Origin: Paenibacillus rubinfantis
GTDB taxonomy: Bacteria > Bacillota > Bacilli > Paenibacillales > Paenibacillaceae
Direction of reading: 5' to 3'
Assembly (NCBI RefSeq): GCF_001486505.1
Contig: NZ_LN909062.1
Span: 191,341-255,340 of the forward strand
DNA: 64,000 nucleotides
The notes under the pieces were generated by a model. It searched no databases and was not told where the DNA came from. It worked only from the letters and a program-made list of their open reading frames with translations. Both the position numbers and the translations under genes were made by a program. Every line of letters begins with the position of its first letter. Position 1 is the first letter of the stretch. This document shows, one piece after another, positions 49,421-57,256 of this stretch.

Positions 49421-50527
49421 ATGTTCACTGTAGTCACCCCAAACACCGATAAGAGAATGGCCGAAATTGTGGACAAAGTCCGGCAAGGCGAACGTCTCAC
49501 CCTCGAAGACGGTGTCTATTTATATGAAAGCGATGATATATTGACCATTGGACAATTAGCCAATGAAGTCAATTTGCGCAAGAACGGTAAAAAGGTATAT
49601 TTCATCGAAAATATGAGCCTCTATTTCACGAACGTCTGCGAATCTCACTGCGCGTTTTGCAGCTTCCGCAAGGATCAGGGAGAAGAAGGGGCTTATACAC
49701 TTTCCGGGGAGGAAATGGTCGCTTACGTGAACCAGCATATCACCCCGGGTGTTCGCGAGTTTCATATTGTGGGCGGGCATAACAATCATGTCCCGTTCCA
49801 GTATTATGTCGATTCGCTCAAAGCGCTGAAGGAGAACTTCCCGCAGGTCACGATTAAGGCCTACACGGCGGCGGAGATTGAATTCTTCACCCGGATCAGC
49901 GGCCTGAGCACCAAGGAAGTGCTGCTTCAATTGCAGGCAGCCGGCCTCGAATCGTTAACCGGCGGCGGCGCGGAAATTTTGTCCGACCAATATCGGGAAA
50001 AGATGAAGGTCGAGAAAGCCAACGTCGACCAGTATCTGGACGTCCATCGGACTGCGCACCTGCTTGGAATGAAGACGCCAACCACCATGCTGTACGGCTC
50101 GATCGAATCCTATGAGGATCGCATCCGCCATATGATGCAGATCCGCGAGCTGCAAGACGAAACCGGCGGGTTCCAGGTATTTATCCCGTTGTCCATGCAG
50201 CCGCGCAACAAGAACGCCAGCATTATGCGCCGTAACTCGGCCTACGAGGACCTCAAGACGATCGCGATCAGCCGCTTGATGCTGGATAACATCCAACACA
50301 TTAAAGCTTACTTTATCAATATCGGCGTGCAACTGACGCAAGTAGCCATGGCCTTCGGGGCCTCGGACGTGCACGGCACGATCTTGAAGGAGCAAATCAG
50401 CCACGCGGCCGGCGCCCAAACCCCGGAAGGATTGACGCTCAAAGAACTGATCTGGCTCGTAAAAGGGGCTGGACGCATTCCGGTTGAACGGGACACGTTC
50501 TATAACGAAATTCGGGTATACGAATAG
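49421..50527 (+). CDS. mqnE: Aminofutalosine synthase MqnE
   Basis: A 368-residue radical SAM enzyme from ATG 49421, GGAGGGAACGTC upstream. FTNVCESHCAFCSFRKDQGE carries CxxxCxxC for the [4Fe-4S]-SAM cluster. HIVGGHNNHVPFQYYVDSLK and QLTQVAMAFGASDVHGTILK are MqnE blocks, the latter shared with CofH-like enzymes. It adds SAM-derived adenosyl to enolpyruvyl-benzoate, the first committed step to aminofutalosine in the alternative menaquinone route. The mqnA, mqnB and mqnC genes are not in the window. Confidence 0.92.
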   Translation: MFTVVTPNTDKRMAEIVDKVRQGERLTLEDGVYLYESDDILTIGQLANEVNLRKNGKKVYFIENMSLYFTNVCESHCAFCSFRKDQGEEGAYTLSGEEMVAYVNQHITPGVREFHIVGGHNNHVPFQYYVDSLKALKENFPQVTIKAYTAAEIEFFTRISGLSTKEVLLQLQAAGLESLTGGGAEILSDQYREKMKVEKANVDQYLDVHRTAHLLGMKTPTTMLYGSIESYEDRIRHMMQIRELQDETGGFQVFIPLSMQPRNKNASIMRRNSAYEDLKTIAISRLMLDNIQHIKAYFINIGVQLTQVAMAFGASDVHGTILKEQISHAAGAQTPEGLTLKELIWLVKGAGRIPVERDTFYNEIRVYE

Positions 50528-50581
50528 TTTTATCCAGCAGCAGCCAGCGGCTATTTCACGGTAAAAGGGGAATCGTCACGT

Positions 50582-51643
50582 ATGAGGCAATTCGTTGTGC
50601 TTGGGGGAGGATATGGGGGAACCGCCGTCATTCACGAGCTGTTCAAATCGCCTATTCCTTCGGATGTGCAAGTCGTTTTGGTCGACCGGGTGCCCTACCA
50701 GAGCCTGAAGACCGAATATTACGCCTTGGCGGCCGGGACGGCCAGCGATTATGAATTGCGCGTCCCTTTTACCGCTTACCCCGGTCTGGTCCTGAAATAC
50801 GGCGAGGTCGCTTCCATCGATATGGAGCAGCAGCTGATCCATTTCGTGGAGGAGGAGCCGCTGGAATACGACCAACTGGTGATCGCTTTAGGTTGTACCG
50901 ATAACTATCACCATGTCCCTGGCGCTGCCGAGTTTTCGTGCAGTGTCCAATCGTTTGCTTCGACCCGCGAGACCTACATGCGGCTGAACAGTACTAAGCC
51001 CTATGGAAAAATCAACATTGTTGGCGGTGGACTCAGCGGCGTCGAATTGGCCGCCGAGTTGCGGGAGAGCCGCCCTGATTTAAACATCGCGATCATCGAT
51101 CGGGGGACCCGGCTTCTCTCCGCTTTTCCGGCAAAGGTATCCGATTACGTCGCCAAATGGTTCCACGAGAACGAGGTCGAGACGTTGTCGACCATTTCGA
51201 TCCAGGCCGTGGAAGACGGCGTGATCCATCATGAGCGAGGGGACATCAACTCCGATGTCACCGTTTGGACGGCCGGGATCCAGCCGGCAGCGATCGTGCA
51301 GGCGCTAGACGTAGCCAAGGACCGACAAGGCCGCGTCCTGCTGAACGAGTATTATCAGATCCCCGAGCACCCCGAGGTGTTCGTCTGCGGCGATTGCGCG
51401 AGCCTGCCATTCTCGCCAAGCGCCCAGGCCGCCGAAGCCCAAGGCGCCCAGATCGGCCAAATCACCGGCGCGTTATGGCGGGGCGAGACGCCGCGGCTCT
51501 CGCAGATCAAGCTCAAGGGGACGCTGGGTTCGTTAGGCAAGAAAGCTGGGTTCGGCCTGATGGGGCGAACGCAAGTCACGGGCCGCGTCCCCCGTCTACT
51601 GAAAAGCGGCGTACTCTGGATGTCCAAGCATCATATTGGGTAA
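50582..51643 (+). CDS. yutJ: NDH-2-like FAD/NAD(P) oxidoreductase, YutJ-like
   Basis: A 353-residue protein from ATG 50582. FVVLGGGYGGTAVIHELFKS binds FAD, KINIVGGGLSGVELAAELRE binds NAD(P)H, and VFVCGDCASLPFSPSAQAAE closes the FAD site. It is shorter than NDH-2 and has no clear membrane-anchor helix. The neighbours yuzB and yutI are those of yutJ in Bacillus, which supports the name. The electron acceptor is unknown. Confidence 0.82.
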   Translation: MRQFVVLGGGYGGTAVIHELFKSPIPSDVQVVLVDRVPYQSLKTEYYALAAGTASDYELRVPFTAYPGLVLKYGEVASIDMEQQLIHFVEEEPLEYDQLVIALGCTDNYHHVPGAAEFSCSVQSFASTRETYMRLNSTKPYGKINIVGGGLSGVELAAELRESRPDLNIAIIDRGTRLLSAFPAKVSDYVAKWFHENEVETLSTISIQAVEDGVIHHERGDINSDVTVWTAGIQPAAIVQALDVAKDRQGRVLLNEYYQIPEHPEVFVCGDCASLPFSPSAQAAEAQGAQIGQITGALWRGETPRLSQIKLKGTLGSLGKKAGFGLMGRTQVTGRVPRLLKSGVLWMSKHHIG

Positions 51644-51651
51644 ACTAAGAC

Positions 51652-51705
51652 AGGGAGCACAACCAAGGCCTCATCAGGCCTTACGGATGTGTCTCCCTGA
51701 TTTTT
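51652..51705 (+). terminator. Terminator after yutJ, overlapping the yuzB end
   Basis: AGGGAGCACA...AAGGCCT / AGGCCTT...TGTGTCTCCCT long stem, then TTTTTTGC. Confidence 0.75.
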
Positions 51706-51914
51706 TGCAAAATGCGTTCCGCCAACTGCTTCGCGTCTTCTCCCTCTACTTGCTCGCCGTCAACTAACACGTACGGGAACAAATAACAGGTTCCGCAAGA
51801 GGTAAGGCAACCGTACTCATACACGTCGCATTCCACTTGTTCTTGGACTTTCCGGATCGCTTCCCCCGTACCTAAACTAGCGTTATTCGCACAAAATTCA
51901 AGGATCGGTTTCAT
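51681..51914 (-). CDS. yuzB: YuzB family protein (DUF1450)
   Basis: A 77-residue protein from ATG 51914. KPILEFCANNASLGTGEAIR begins the family, and YEYGCLTSCGTCYLFPYVLV contains the conserved CxxxCxxC. A redox or Fe-S role is likely from the cysteines and neighbours but unproven. Bacillus has the same yuzB-yutJ-yutI grouping. Confidence 0.88.
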   Translation of the reverse strand: MKPILEFCANNASLGTGEAIRKVQEQVECDVYEYGCLTSCGTCYLFPYVLVDGEQVEGEDAKQLAERILQKIRETHP

Positions 51915-51992
51915 CTTCCGTCCTCCCCATGAAGAAGCATTTAAATTTTTGACTTTTTGTAATATAATAAGGCAAGAAAGGAGTTGAGCACA

Positions 51993-52238
51993 ATGAGTGA
52001 ACACGTACAAGATAAATTGTATGATGAAGTATTGGAAGTATTGGACAAACTGCGGCCTTTCCTGCAGCGTGACGGTGGCGACGTTGAGCTTGTCGACGTA
52101 GAAGACGGCATCGTGAAACTGAAGTTGATGGGTGCCTGCGGCAGCTGCCCAAGCTCCACGATCACCCTCAAAGCCGGGATCGAACGCGCCCTGTTTGAAG
52201 AAGTGGAAGGCGTAGAAGAGGTTGTTCAAGTATTCTAA
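51993..52238 (+). CDS. yutI: NifU-like iron-sulfur scaffold protein
   Basis: An 81-residue protein from ATG 51993, AAGGAG 9 nt upstream. [20 protein letters not shown] and [20 protein letters not shown] with CxxC define the NifU C-terminal (Nfu) domain. It carries Fe-S clusters to client enzymes. Divergent from yuzB. Confidence 0.93.
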   Translation: MSEHVQDKLYDEVLEVLDKLRPFLQRDGGDVELVDVEDGIVKLKLMGACGSCPSSTITLKAGIERALFEEVEGVEEVVQVF

Positions 52239-52284
52239 TTAGCACTCCATAAATGCATCGCTCTTCAGCAGGAGGGTTTAAACG

Positions 52285-52325
52285 AACTCGGCCTCCGGCA
52301 ATTTGCCGGAAGGCCGGGTTTTTTG
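52285..52325 (+). terminator. Terminator after the NifU-like gene
   Basis: AACTCGGCCTCCGGCAA / TTGCCGGAAGGCCGGGTT then TTTTG. Confidence 0.85.
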
Positions 52326-52362
52326 TTATGGCTTCCCCTCTGATTCAGGTTCAGGTGTTGGT

Positions 52363-53136
52363 TCAGGACGGCTTAATCCATGGCCGGATCGGGTCAAGCC
52401 CACCGGAGATGTCCATGATATTGCCGGTGATGAAATCCGAGTCCGGATGGCACAAAAAAGCGATCACCCGAGCGATGTCCTCCCCGCTTCCTGGACGCCC
52501 CAGCGGCGTCTCTCCGTCCTGGAGGCCCCGGACTTCATGGATGGACATCTCCTTCTTGTTCCCGCGAATGTCGCCGGGGCAAACCATGTTCACGGTAATG
52601 CCGTAAGGCGCTTCCTCGACGGCGAGCGTTTTCGTAAAGGACACGAGCCCGGTTTTGGCGGCGGCGTAAACGGCCCGATGCGGCCAAGCGCGTGATTCAG
52701 CGGCATGGCCGAAGCCAAAATGGATGATCCGCCCCCACTTTTTCTCCCGCATCCCCGGCAGCACGAGATGATCCAGCAGCAGAGTGCCCACAAAATTCCC
52801 TTCGATCATCCCGAGCACTTCACTCTGGCTGTAGTCGGCAAATAGCTTGCGTTCGCGGATAAACGGTCCGGCATTGTTGACCAGGATATCAATCGTACCA
52901 AGCTGTTCCTTCACCTGCCGGGCCAGTTCTTCAATCTGCTCCCGGCGCGAGATGTCGGCTTGCACTGCGATACAGCGGACGCCCAGCCGCTCGATGTCCG
53001 ATCGGAGGGAGAGCGCTTCCGCTTCACTATGTACGTAATTCAGCGCGATATGGCACCCTTGCTCTGCCAGGGTCAGCGCTGTTTTTTTCCCGAGGCCCTT
53101 GGCGCTCCCGGTAATTAAGGCAACTTTGCCGTGCAA
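52363..53136 (-). CDS. Short-chain dehydrogenase/reductase
   Basis: A 257-residue SDR, TTG 53136 with AGGAGAAGG upstream. VALITGSAKGLGKKTALTLA is the TGxxxGxG cofactor motif, DILVNNAGPF the NNAG motif, and YAAAKTGLVSF the YxxxK catalytic pair. NFVGTLLLDHLVLPG and CPGDIRGNKKE complete the fold. Similar to FabG-type 3-oxoacyl reductases, but without fatty-acid neighbours the substrate is open. Confidence 0.9.
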   Translation of the reverse strand: MHGKVALITGSAKGLGKKTALTLAEQGCHIALNYVHSEAEALSLRSDIERLGVRCIAVQADISRREQIEELARQVKEQLGTIDILVNNAGPFIRERKLFADYSQSEVLGMIEGNFVGTLLLDHLVLPGMREKKWGRIIHFGFGHAAESRAWPHRAVYAAAKTGLVSFTKTLAVEEAPYGITVNMVCPGDIRGNKKEMSIHEVRGLQDGETPLGRPGSGEDIARVIAFLCHPDSDFITGNIMDISGGLDPIRPWIKPS

Positions 53137-53264
53137 CGTTCCTTCTCCTCCTCCCAGGTGCAGTACACCCTTAAGTATAAAAGATTTAAGGGATTCTCAC
53201 AAACGGCTGCGGCGCTACGAACCATCTGCCCGTTCCTCTCCCCTCACCTCACAACGTTACAACA

Positions 53265-53455
53265 CTCTGCCAAATGCAAAAATACAGTTGATTTCCATCA
53301 AAAACGCCCAAACCACCGCCTTCAAATGTAAAAGTACAGTTGAAATCACGTCAAAAGTGTATCTTAGGGCCGATTCACCTCCAACGAGATGTACTTTTAC
53401 ATTTCATTGTCCCAAAATCGCGGTTTTACCGAAAATGAACTGTACTTTTACAGTT
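53265..53455. repeat. Four copies of a short AAATGTAAAAGTACAGTTGA repeat
   Basis: Copies at about 53272 (AAATGCAAAAATACAGTTGA) and 53323 (AAATGTAAAAGTACAGTTGA) run forward; copies near 53390 (TGTACTTTTACATTTCA) and 53434 (AACTGTACTTTTACAGTTGA) are inverted. Spacing is about 45-60 bp. No gene is present between the SDR gene start and the metQ terminator. Confidence 0.7.
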
Positions 53456-53494
53456 GAGAGGGGATCAGCGTGCCTCCATCGGGCAGTAAAGGGT

Positions 53495-53524
53495 AAAAAA
53501 AATCCCGCTGCACCCGCAGCGGGA
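53495..53524 (-). terminator. Terminator of the metNIQ operon
   Basis: CCCGCTGC / GCAGCGGG stem, eight T residues on the minus strand. Confidence 0.85.
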
Positions 53525-53544
53525 CATTTCTGCTTCATACCTAC

Positions 53545-54420
53545 TTAGAATACAGGGACAAGCGCACCTTCGTACGTGTCGTTGATGAACGTTCTAACTT
53601 CATCGGAAGTGAGGGCTTTCGCCAGCTTCTGGATCGCGTCAGAATCCTTGTTGTCCGGACGGGCAACCAGGATGTTCGTGTATGGCGAATCCTTATCCTC
53701 GATGAACAGAGCGTCCTTCGTTGGATTCAGCTTCGCTTCCAGCGCGTAGTTCGTATTGATCAGCGCCAGATCGACTTCAGCCAATTGACGAGGCAACATC
53801 GCTGCGTCGGCTTCGATGATTTTCAGGTTTTTCGGATTTTCCACGATGTCCTTTTGCGTTGCGGTGATCCCGGCGCCATCGTTCAGCTTGATCAACCCTT
53901 GCTTTTGCAGCAGCAGCAGCGCGCGGCCGCCGTTGGTCGGGTCATTTGGGATAGCGACTTTCGCGCCGTCCGGAAGCTCCTCAACGGATTTAAATTTGTT
54001 GGAGTAAGCGCCAAACGGTTCAACGTGAACCCCTACGACCGAAACAAGATCAAAACCGTTTTGGGCATTTTGTTCGTCCAGGTAAGGCTGATGCTGGAAG
54101 TAGTTCGCATCCAGTTCTTTTTCATACAGCTGTACGTTAGGCTGTACATAATCAGTGAATTCTTTGACCTCCAGCTCAACGCCCTCTTCCTTCAGCTTCG
54201 GCGCGATAAATTTCAAAATATCGGCATGTGGTACAGTAGCCCCTACAACCAGTTTCACCGGCTCGGCCGAAGTTGGGTTATTCTCCGCAGCATTCCCTTC
54301 CGCTGCAGACGATTCTCCTGCCGTGTTTCCTGCGGCTCCATTATTAGCAGCGTTATTACCGCAAGCAGCCAGCACCATAACCAATACGAGCGTTAACAAA
54401 GATAAAGTCCATTTTTTCAT
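53545..54420 (-). CDS. metQ: Methionine ABC transporter substrate-binding lipoprotein
   Basis: A 291-residue NlpA/MetQ protein. LSLLTLVLVMVLAACGNNAA is the lipoprotein signal with LAAC. VGATVPHADILKFIAPKLKE opens the binding domain, and EKELDANYFQHQPYLDEQNA is the family block. It binds methionine outside the membrane and hands it to MetI. Last gene of the operon. Confidence 0.93.
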   Translation of the reverse strand: MKKWTLSLLTLVLVMVLAACGNNAANNGAAGNTAGESSAAEGNAAENNPTSAEPVKLVVGATVPHADILKFIAPKLKEEGVELEVKEFTDYVQPNVQLYEKELDANYFQHQPYLDEQNAQNGFDLVSVVGVHVEPFGAYSNKFKSVEELPDGAKVAIPNDPTNGGRALLLLQKQGLIKLNDGAGITATQKDIVENPKNLKIIEADAAMLPRQLAEVDLALINTNYALEAKLNPTKDALFIEDKDSPYTNILVARPDNKDSDAIQKLAKALTSDEVRTFINDTYEGALVPVF

Positions 54421-54483
54421 TGCAGGTTCTCCCCCTTAAGAGTGTTTTTTTGAATAAGGATAGTTCTATATATTTATGTTTCC

Positions 54484-55152
54484 TTATTTCCGCGTAAAAA
54501 AGATCACCAGCCGGTCTCCCAGCATTTGCAGCACCTGTACCAGAATCACCATGAAAACGACCGAAACGATCATGATCCCCGTCTCATACCGGTAGTAGCC
54601 GTAACGGATCGCCAGATCGCCAAGTCCGCCGCCGCCCACCATACCCGACATTGCGGTATAGGAGACCAGCGTAACTACGGTGATCGTCATGCCGGCAATC
54701 AGGCCGGGCAGCGATTCCGGCAGCAGCACCTTACGGATGATCTGGAATGAGGAAGCCCCCATCGCCTGAGAAGCTTCGATCACCCCACGGTCCACCTCGC
54801 GCAGCGCCGTCTCCACCAGCCGGGCGAAGAACGGGGCAGCCCCGATCACCAGCGGCGGAATCGTCCCTTCGACGCCGGTGGATACACCCATGATGGCCCG
54901 CGTGACCGGGATCAACGCAACGATCAAGATGATGAACGGAACCGAGCGAAGAATGTTAACGACCAGCGAAATCAAACGGTAAACCCATCCTAATACCAAG
55001 GATTGGGAACGCGAGAAGGTAAACAGCAGCACCCCCAGCGGGAGCCCGATCACGAAGGTGAACAAGGTGGCATACCCCATCATCTCCAACGTATCCAGCG
55101 TGGCCGCGCCCATCTCCGACCAATCGATTGCTCCGAGATCCAGACCTCTCAT
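54484..55152 (-). CDS. metI: Methionine ABC transporter permease
   Basis: A 222-residue membrane protein with five helices. The EAA-type coupling loop is EVDRGVIEASQAMGASSFQI then IRKVLLPESLPG. The start (55152) overlaps the metN stop by 4 nt, so translation is coupled. Confidence 0.93.
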   Translation of the reverse strand: MRGLDLGAIDWSEMGAATLDTLEMMGYATLFTFVIGLPLGVLLFTFSRSQSLVLGWVYRLISLVVNILRSVPFIILIVALIPVTRAIMGVSTGVEGTIPPLVIGAAPFFARLVETALREVDRGVIEASQAMGASSFQIIRKVLLPESLPGLIAGMTITVVTLVSYTAMSGMVGGGGLGDLAIRYGYYRYETGIMIVSVVFMVILVQVLQMLGDRLVIFFTRK

Positions 55153-56168
55153 GATTCGATCACCTCCACATCAAGATCGCGTTCCCGCAGGAGCGACAGT
55201 GTACGCTCCACCCGGTCATCATCACCTTCGAACGACACGGTCAGTTGACCGTACGGGGTATCCTTGATCGTGGAGATCGTCCCTTGCAGAATGGCGAAGT
55301 TAACGCCGGTTTCTCGCACGACCTGGGATAACACTGATTCGTAGGTTTTTGCGCCTAAGAAGGTGATCTTCACCAGTCTGGACCACGCCGGAGGCGGAAC
55401 AGAAGACGGCAGCCGGATGCCCTCATCCCCCGCTGCACCCCGGTGAATAAACTCCCGGGTCACCCCATGCTTCGGCTTCAGGAACACCTCCGTCACCGGA
55501 CCTTGCTCCACAATGCCGCCTTCGTGAATGACCGCCACGCGATCGCAGATGCTTTGGATGACGTGCATCTCATGCGTAATCAGCAGGATCGTCAGTTGGA
55601 ACCGCTGGTTGATGTCCAGCAACAGCTTCAGGATCGAATCCGTCGTCTGCGGGTCAAGCGCCGAGGTCGCCTCGTCGCATAGCAGCACGTCCGGATCGCT
55701 GGCCAGCGCTCGAGCGATACCAACGCGCTGCTTTTGACCGCCGGAGAGCTGAGCCGGATACTTGTGGCGGTGCTCCTCCAAGCCGACCAGAGCCAGCAGC
55801 TCATTCACCTTCTCCGCGATCGCCGCCTTCGGCGTTCCGATCAGCGTCAGCGGAAAAGCGATGTTATCGTATACCGTCGCCGAGGAGAGTAGATTAAAAT
55901 GTTGAAAAATCATTCCGATCTTGCGGCGCTGCTGCTGCAGCTCACGTTTGCCAAGCCGCGTCAGCTCGACCCCACCGACCCACACCTCGCCTTCGGTTGG
56001 CCGCTCCAGCAAATTGATGCAGCGGATCAACGTGCTTTTGCCAGCGCCAGAGTGGCCGATGACGCCAAAGATTTCCCCTTTGCGAACGCTCAGGTTTAAC
56101 CCGGACAGCGCGGTGGTCGCCGTTTTTTTCGTGCCGTATATTTTAGTAATCCCTTTAAGTTCAATCAA
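55149..56168 (-). CDS. metN: Methionine ABC transporter ATPase
   Basis: A 339-residue protein, TTG 56168 with GGAGG upstream. Walker A GVIGHSGAGKSTLIRC, signature LSGGQKQRVGIARAL, Walker B DVLLCDEATSALDP, and a C-terminal NIL domain (from about residue 260) that senses methionine and inhibits transport. First gene behind the SAM-I riboswitch. Confidence 0.95.
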   Translation of the reverse strand: MIELKGITKIYGTKKTATTALSGLNLSVRKGEIFGVIGHSGAGKSTLIRCINLLERPTEGEVWVGGVELTRLGKRELQQQRRKIGMIFQHFNLLSSATVYDNIAFPLTLIGTPKAAIAEKVNELLALVGLEEHRHKYPAQLSGGQKQRVGIARALASDPDVLLCDEATSALDPQTTDSILKLLLDINQRFQLTILLITHEMHVIQSICDRVAVIHEGGIVEQGPVTEVFLKPKHGVTREFIHRGAAGDEGIRLPSSVPPPAWSRLVKITFLGAKTYESVLSQVVRETGVNFAILQGTISTIKDTPYGQLTVSFEGDDDRVERTLSLLRERDLDVEVIES

Positions 56169-56220
56169 TCGGCTAACCTCCTGTACCTAGCATAAACAAT
56201 TATCGACCGGCGTATGAAAA

Positions 56221-56259
56221 AAAGAAAAGAGCCCTCACAGATTCAAAGGGCTCTCTTTA
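56221..56259 (-). terminator. Riboswitch terminator before metN
   Basis: AAAGAGAGCCCTTTG / TGAGGGCTCTTTTC stem then TTTTTTTC on the minus strand, immediately after the S-box. Confidence 0.85.
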
Positions 56260-56273
56260 CGTAAAGACAATGC

Positions 56274-56432
56274 CTTCTCATCTGCCAAAACCATCTGCTG
56301 CAAACGCATCGGTTTTGAAGGAATTAGCACCATGACATTCAGTCCGTGACGAGTGCGGCTACTCCTTCCGCCATCACGGGTGAATCGGTTGCTGGGCTTC
56401 ATCGGGCCTTTCCCTCCGCCTCTCTCGATAAG
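56274..56432 (-). ncRNA. SAM-I riboswitch (S box)
   Basis: On the minus strand CTTATCGAGAGAGGCGGAGG, then GAAAGGCCCGATGAAGCCCA, GCAACC, the GGTGCTAATTCC block and the closing CAGATGAGAAG. All core S-box elements are present in order, upstream of metNIQ. SAM binding should favour the terminator at 56221-56259. Confidence 0.95.
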
Positions 56433-56525
56433 AAAAATATGAAATTATCAGTAGATGTAAACTATTGATGAGTATAATGAGTTTTGCCTATTTTGTAAAG
56501 AGGAAAAATAAGAAAGGCGATCGGA

Positions 56526-57242
56526 TTAGATCGCCGTTATTTTTTTCCAGCGCTGATTGACGTAATCAAATGTCGTGAAATATGTGTCGCACACCATGCG
56601 GTAGCCCTGCTCCAGCTCGCGGATATGCTGGTCCAGATCCTCCAGCGCAATCTTCCCAAACAGCGCTTGATGCCGCTGCCACAAATCGTCTTTCATTTCG
56701 GAGTTCATGTAGTGGATCTCCGTGTTTCTCCGGCGCCGCAGCACGCCAAGCGCTTCCCGGTTGGTTTCCTTAATGGTGTTCAGCCGGTTCCCAAGCTCGG
56801 TATGGGTCTTCAGATAAGCAAACTGGCGCAGCACGGTAAAATAAGAAAAATGCGTCTTCACCTTCGACGTTTTCAGATCAAACAGCTCGTTCAGCACCGT
56901 CCCCAACTTGTCCAGCGCCGAGAACACTCGAATGAAGCCGTCCTTGTAGAAATACACGTACCGCGCGTAATCAGACCGCTCTACCGGATCCATATCCTCG
57001 ACGGATTCCGTCCGTACCTTTTGGCGGAAATAGGTTGCCGCATACAAACATTGTTCGAGCTCATCCAACGAAGAGATCAAGCCGTGTACCCAAATCTCCA
57101 GCTTGCGGAAATCATGGGAAGGATCCTGATGCTCCTTGATTTCCTTTTGCAGCAGCCTGATCGTTTGCACCATCGCGTCGATCGTTTCGGCCAGCCGGCC
57201 CTCGTTTTGCCGAGGCGGCTCGCCCAGCAAGCTTCGCAGCAT
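56526..57242 (-). CDS. HEPN domain protein, Cthe_2314 type
   Basis: About 238 residues. ATG 57242 is preferred (ACGAGGA 6 nt upstream); GTG 57260 and ATG 57248 are in frame, and the first would overlap the UbiD-like gene. The RNTEIHY motif near residue 175 is the Rx4-6H signature of HEPN nucleases, within long helices. I recall the Cthe_2314 family as HEPN-like. RNase activity has not been shown for it to my knowledge. Confidence 0.75.
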   Translation of the reverse strand: MLRSLLGEPPRQNEGRLAETIDAMVQTIRLLQKEIKEHQDPSHDFRKLEIWVHGLISSLDELEQCLYAATYFRQKVRTESVEDMDPVERSDYARYVYFYKDGFIRVFSALDKLGTVLNELFDLKTSKVKTHFSYFTVLRQFAYLKTHTELGNRLNTIKETNREALGVLRRRRNTEIHYMNSEMKDDLWQRHQALFGKIALEDLDQHIRELEQGYRMVCDTYFTTFDYVNQRWKKITAI

Positions 57243-57256
57243 AGGCATTCCTCGTT

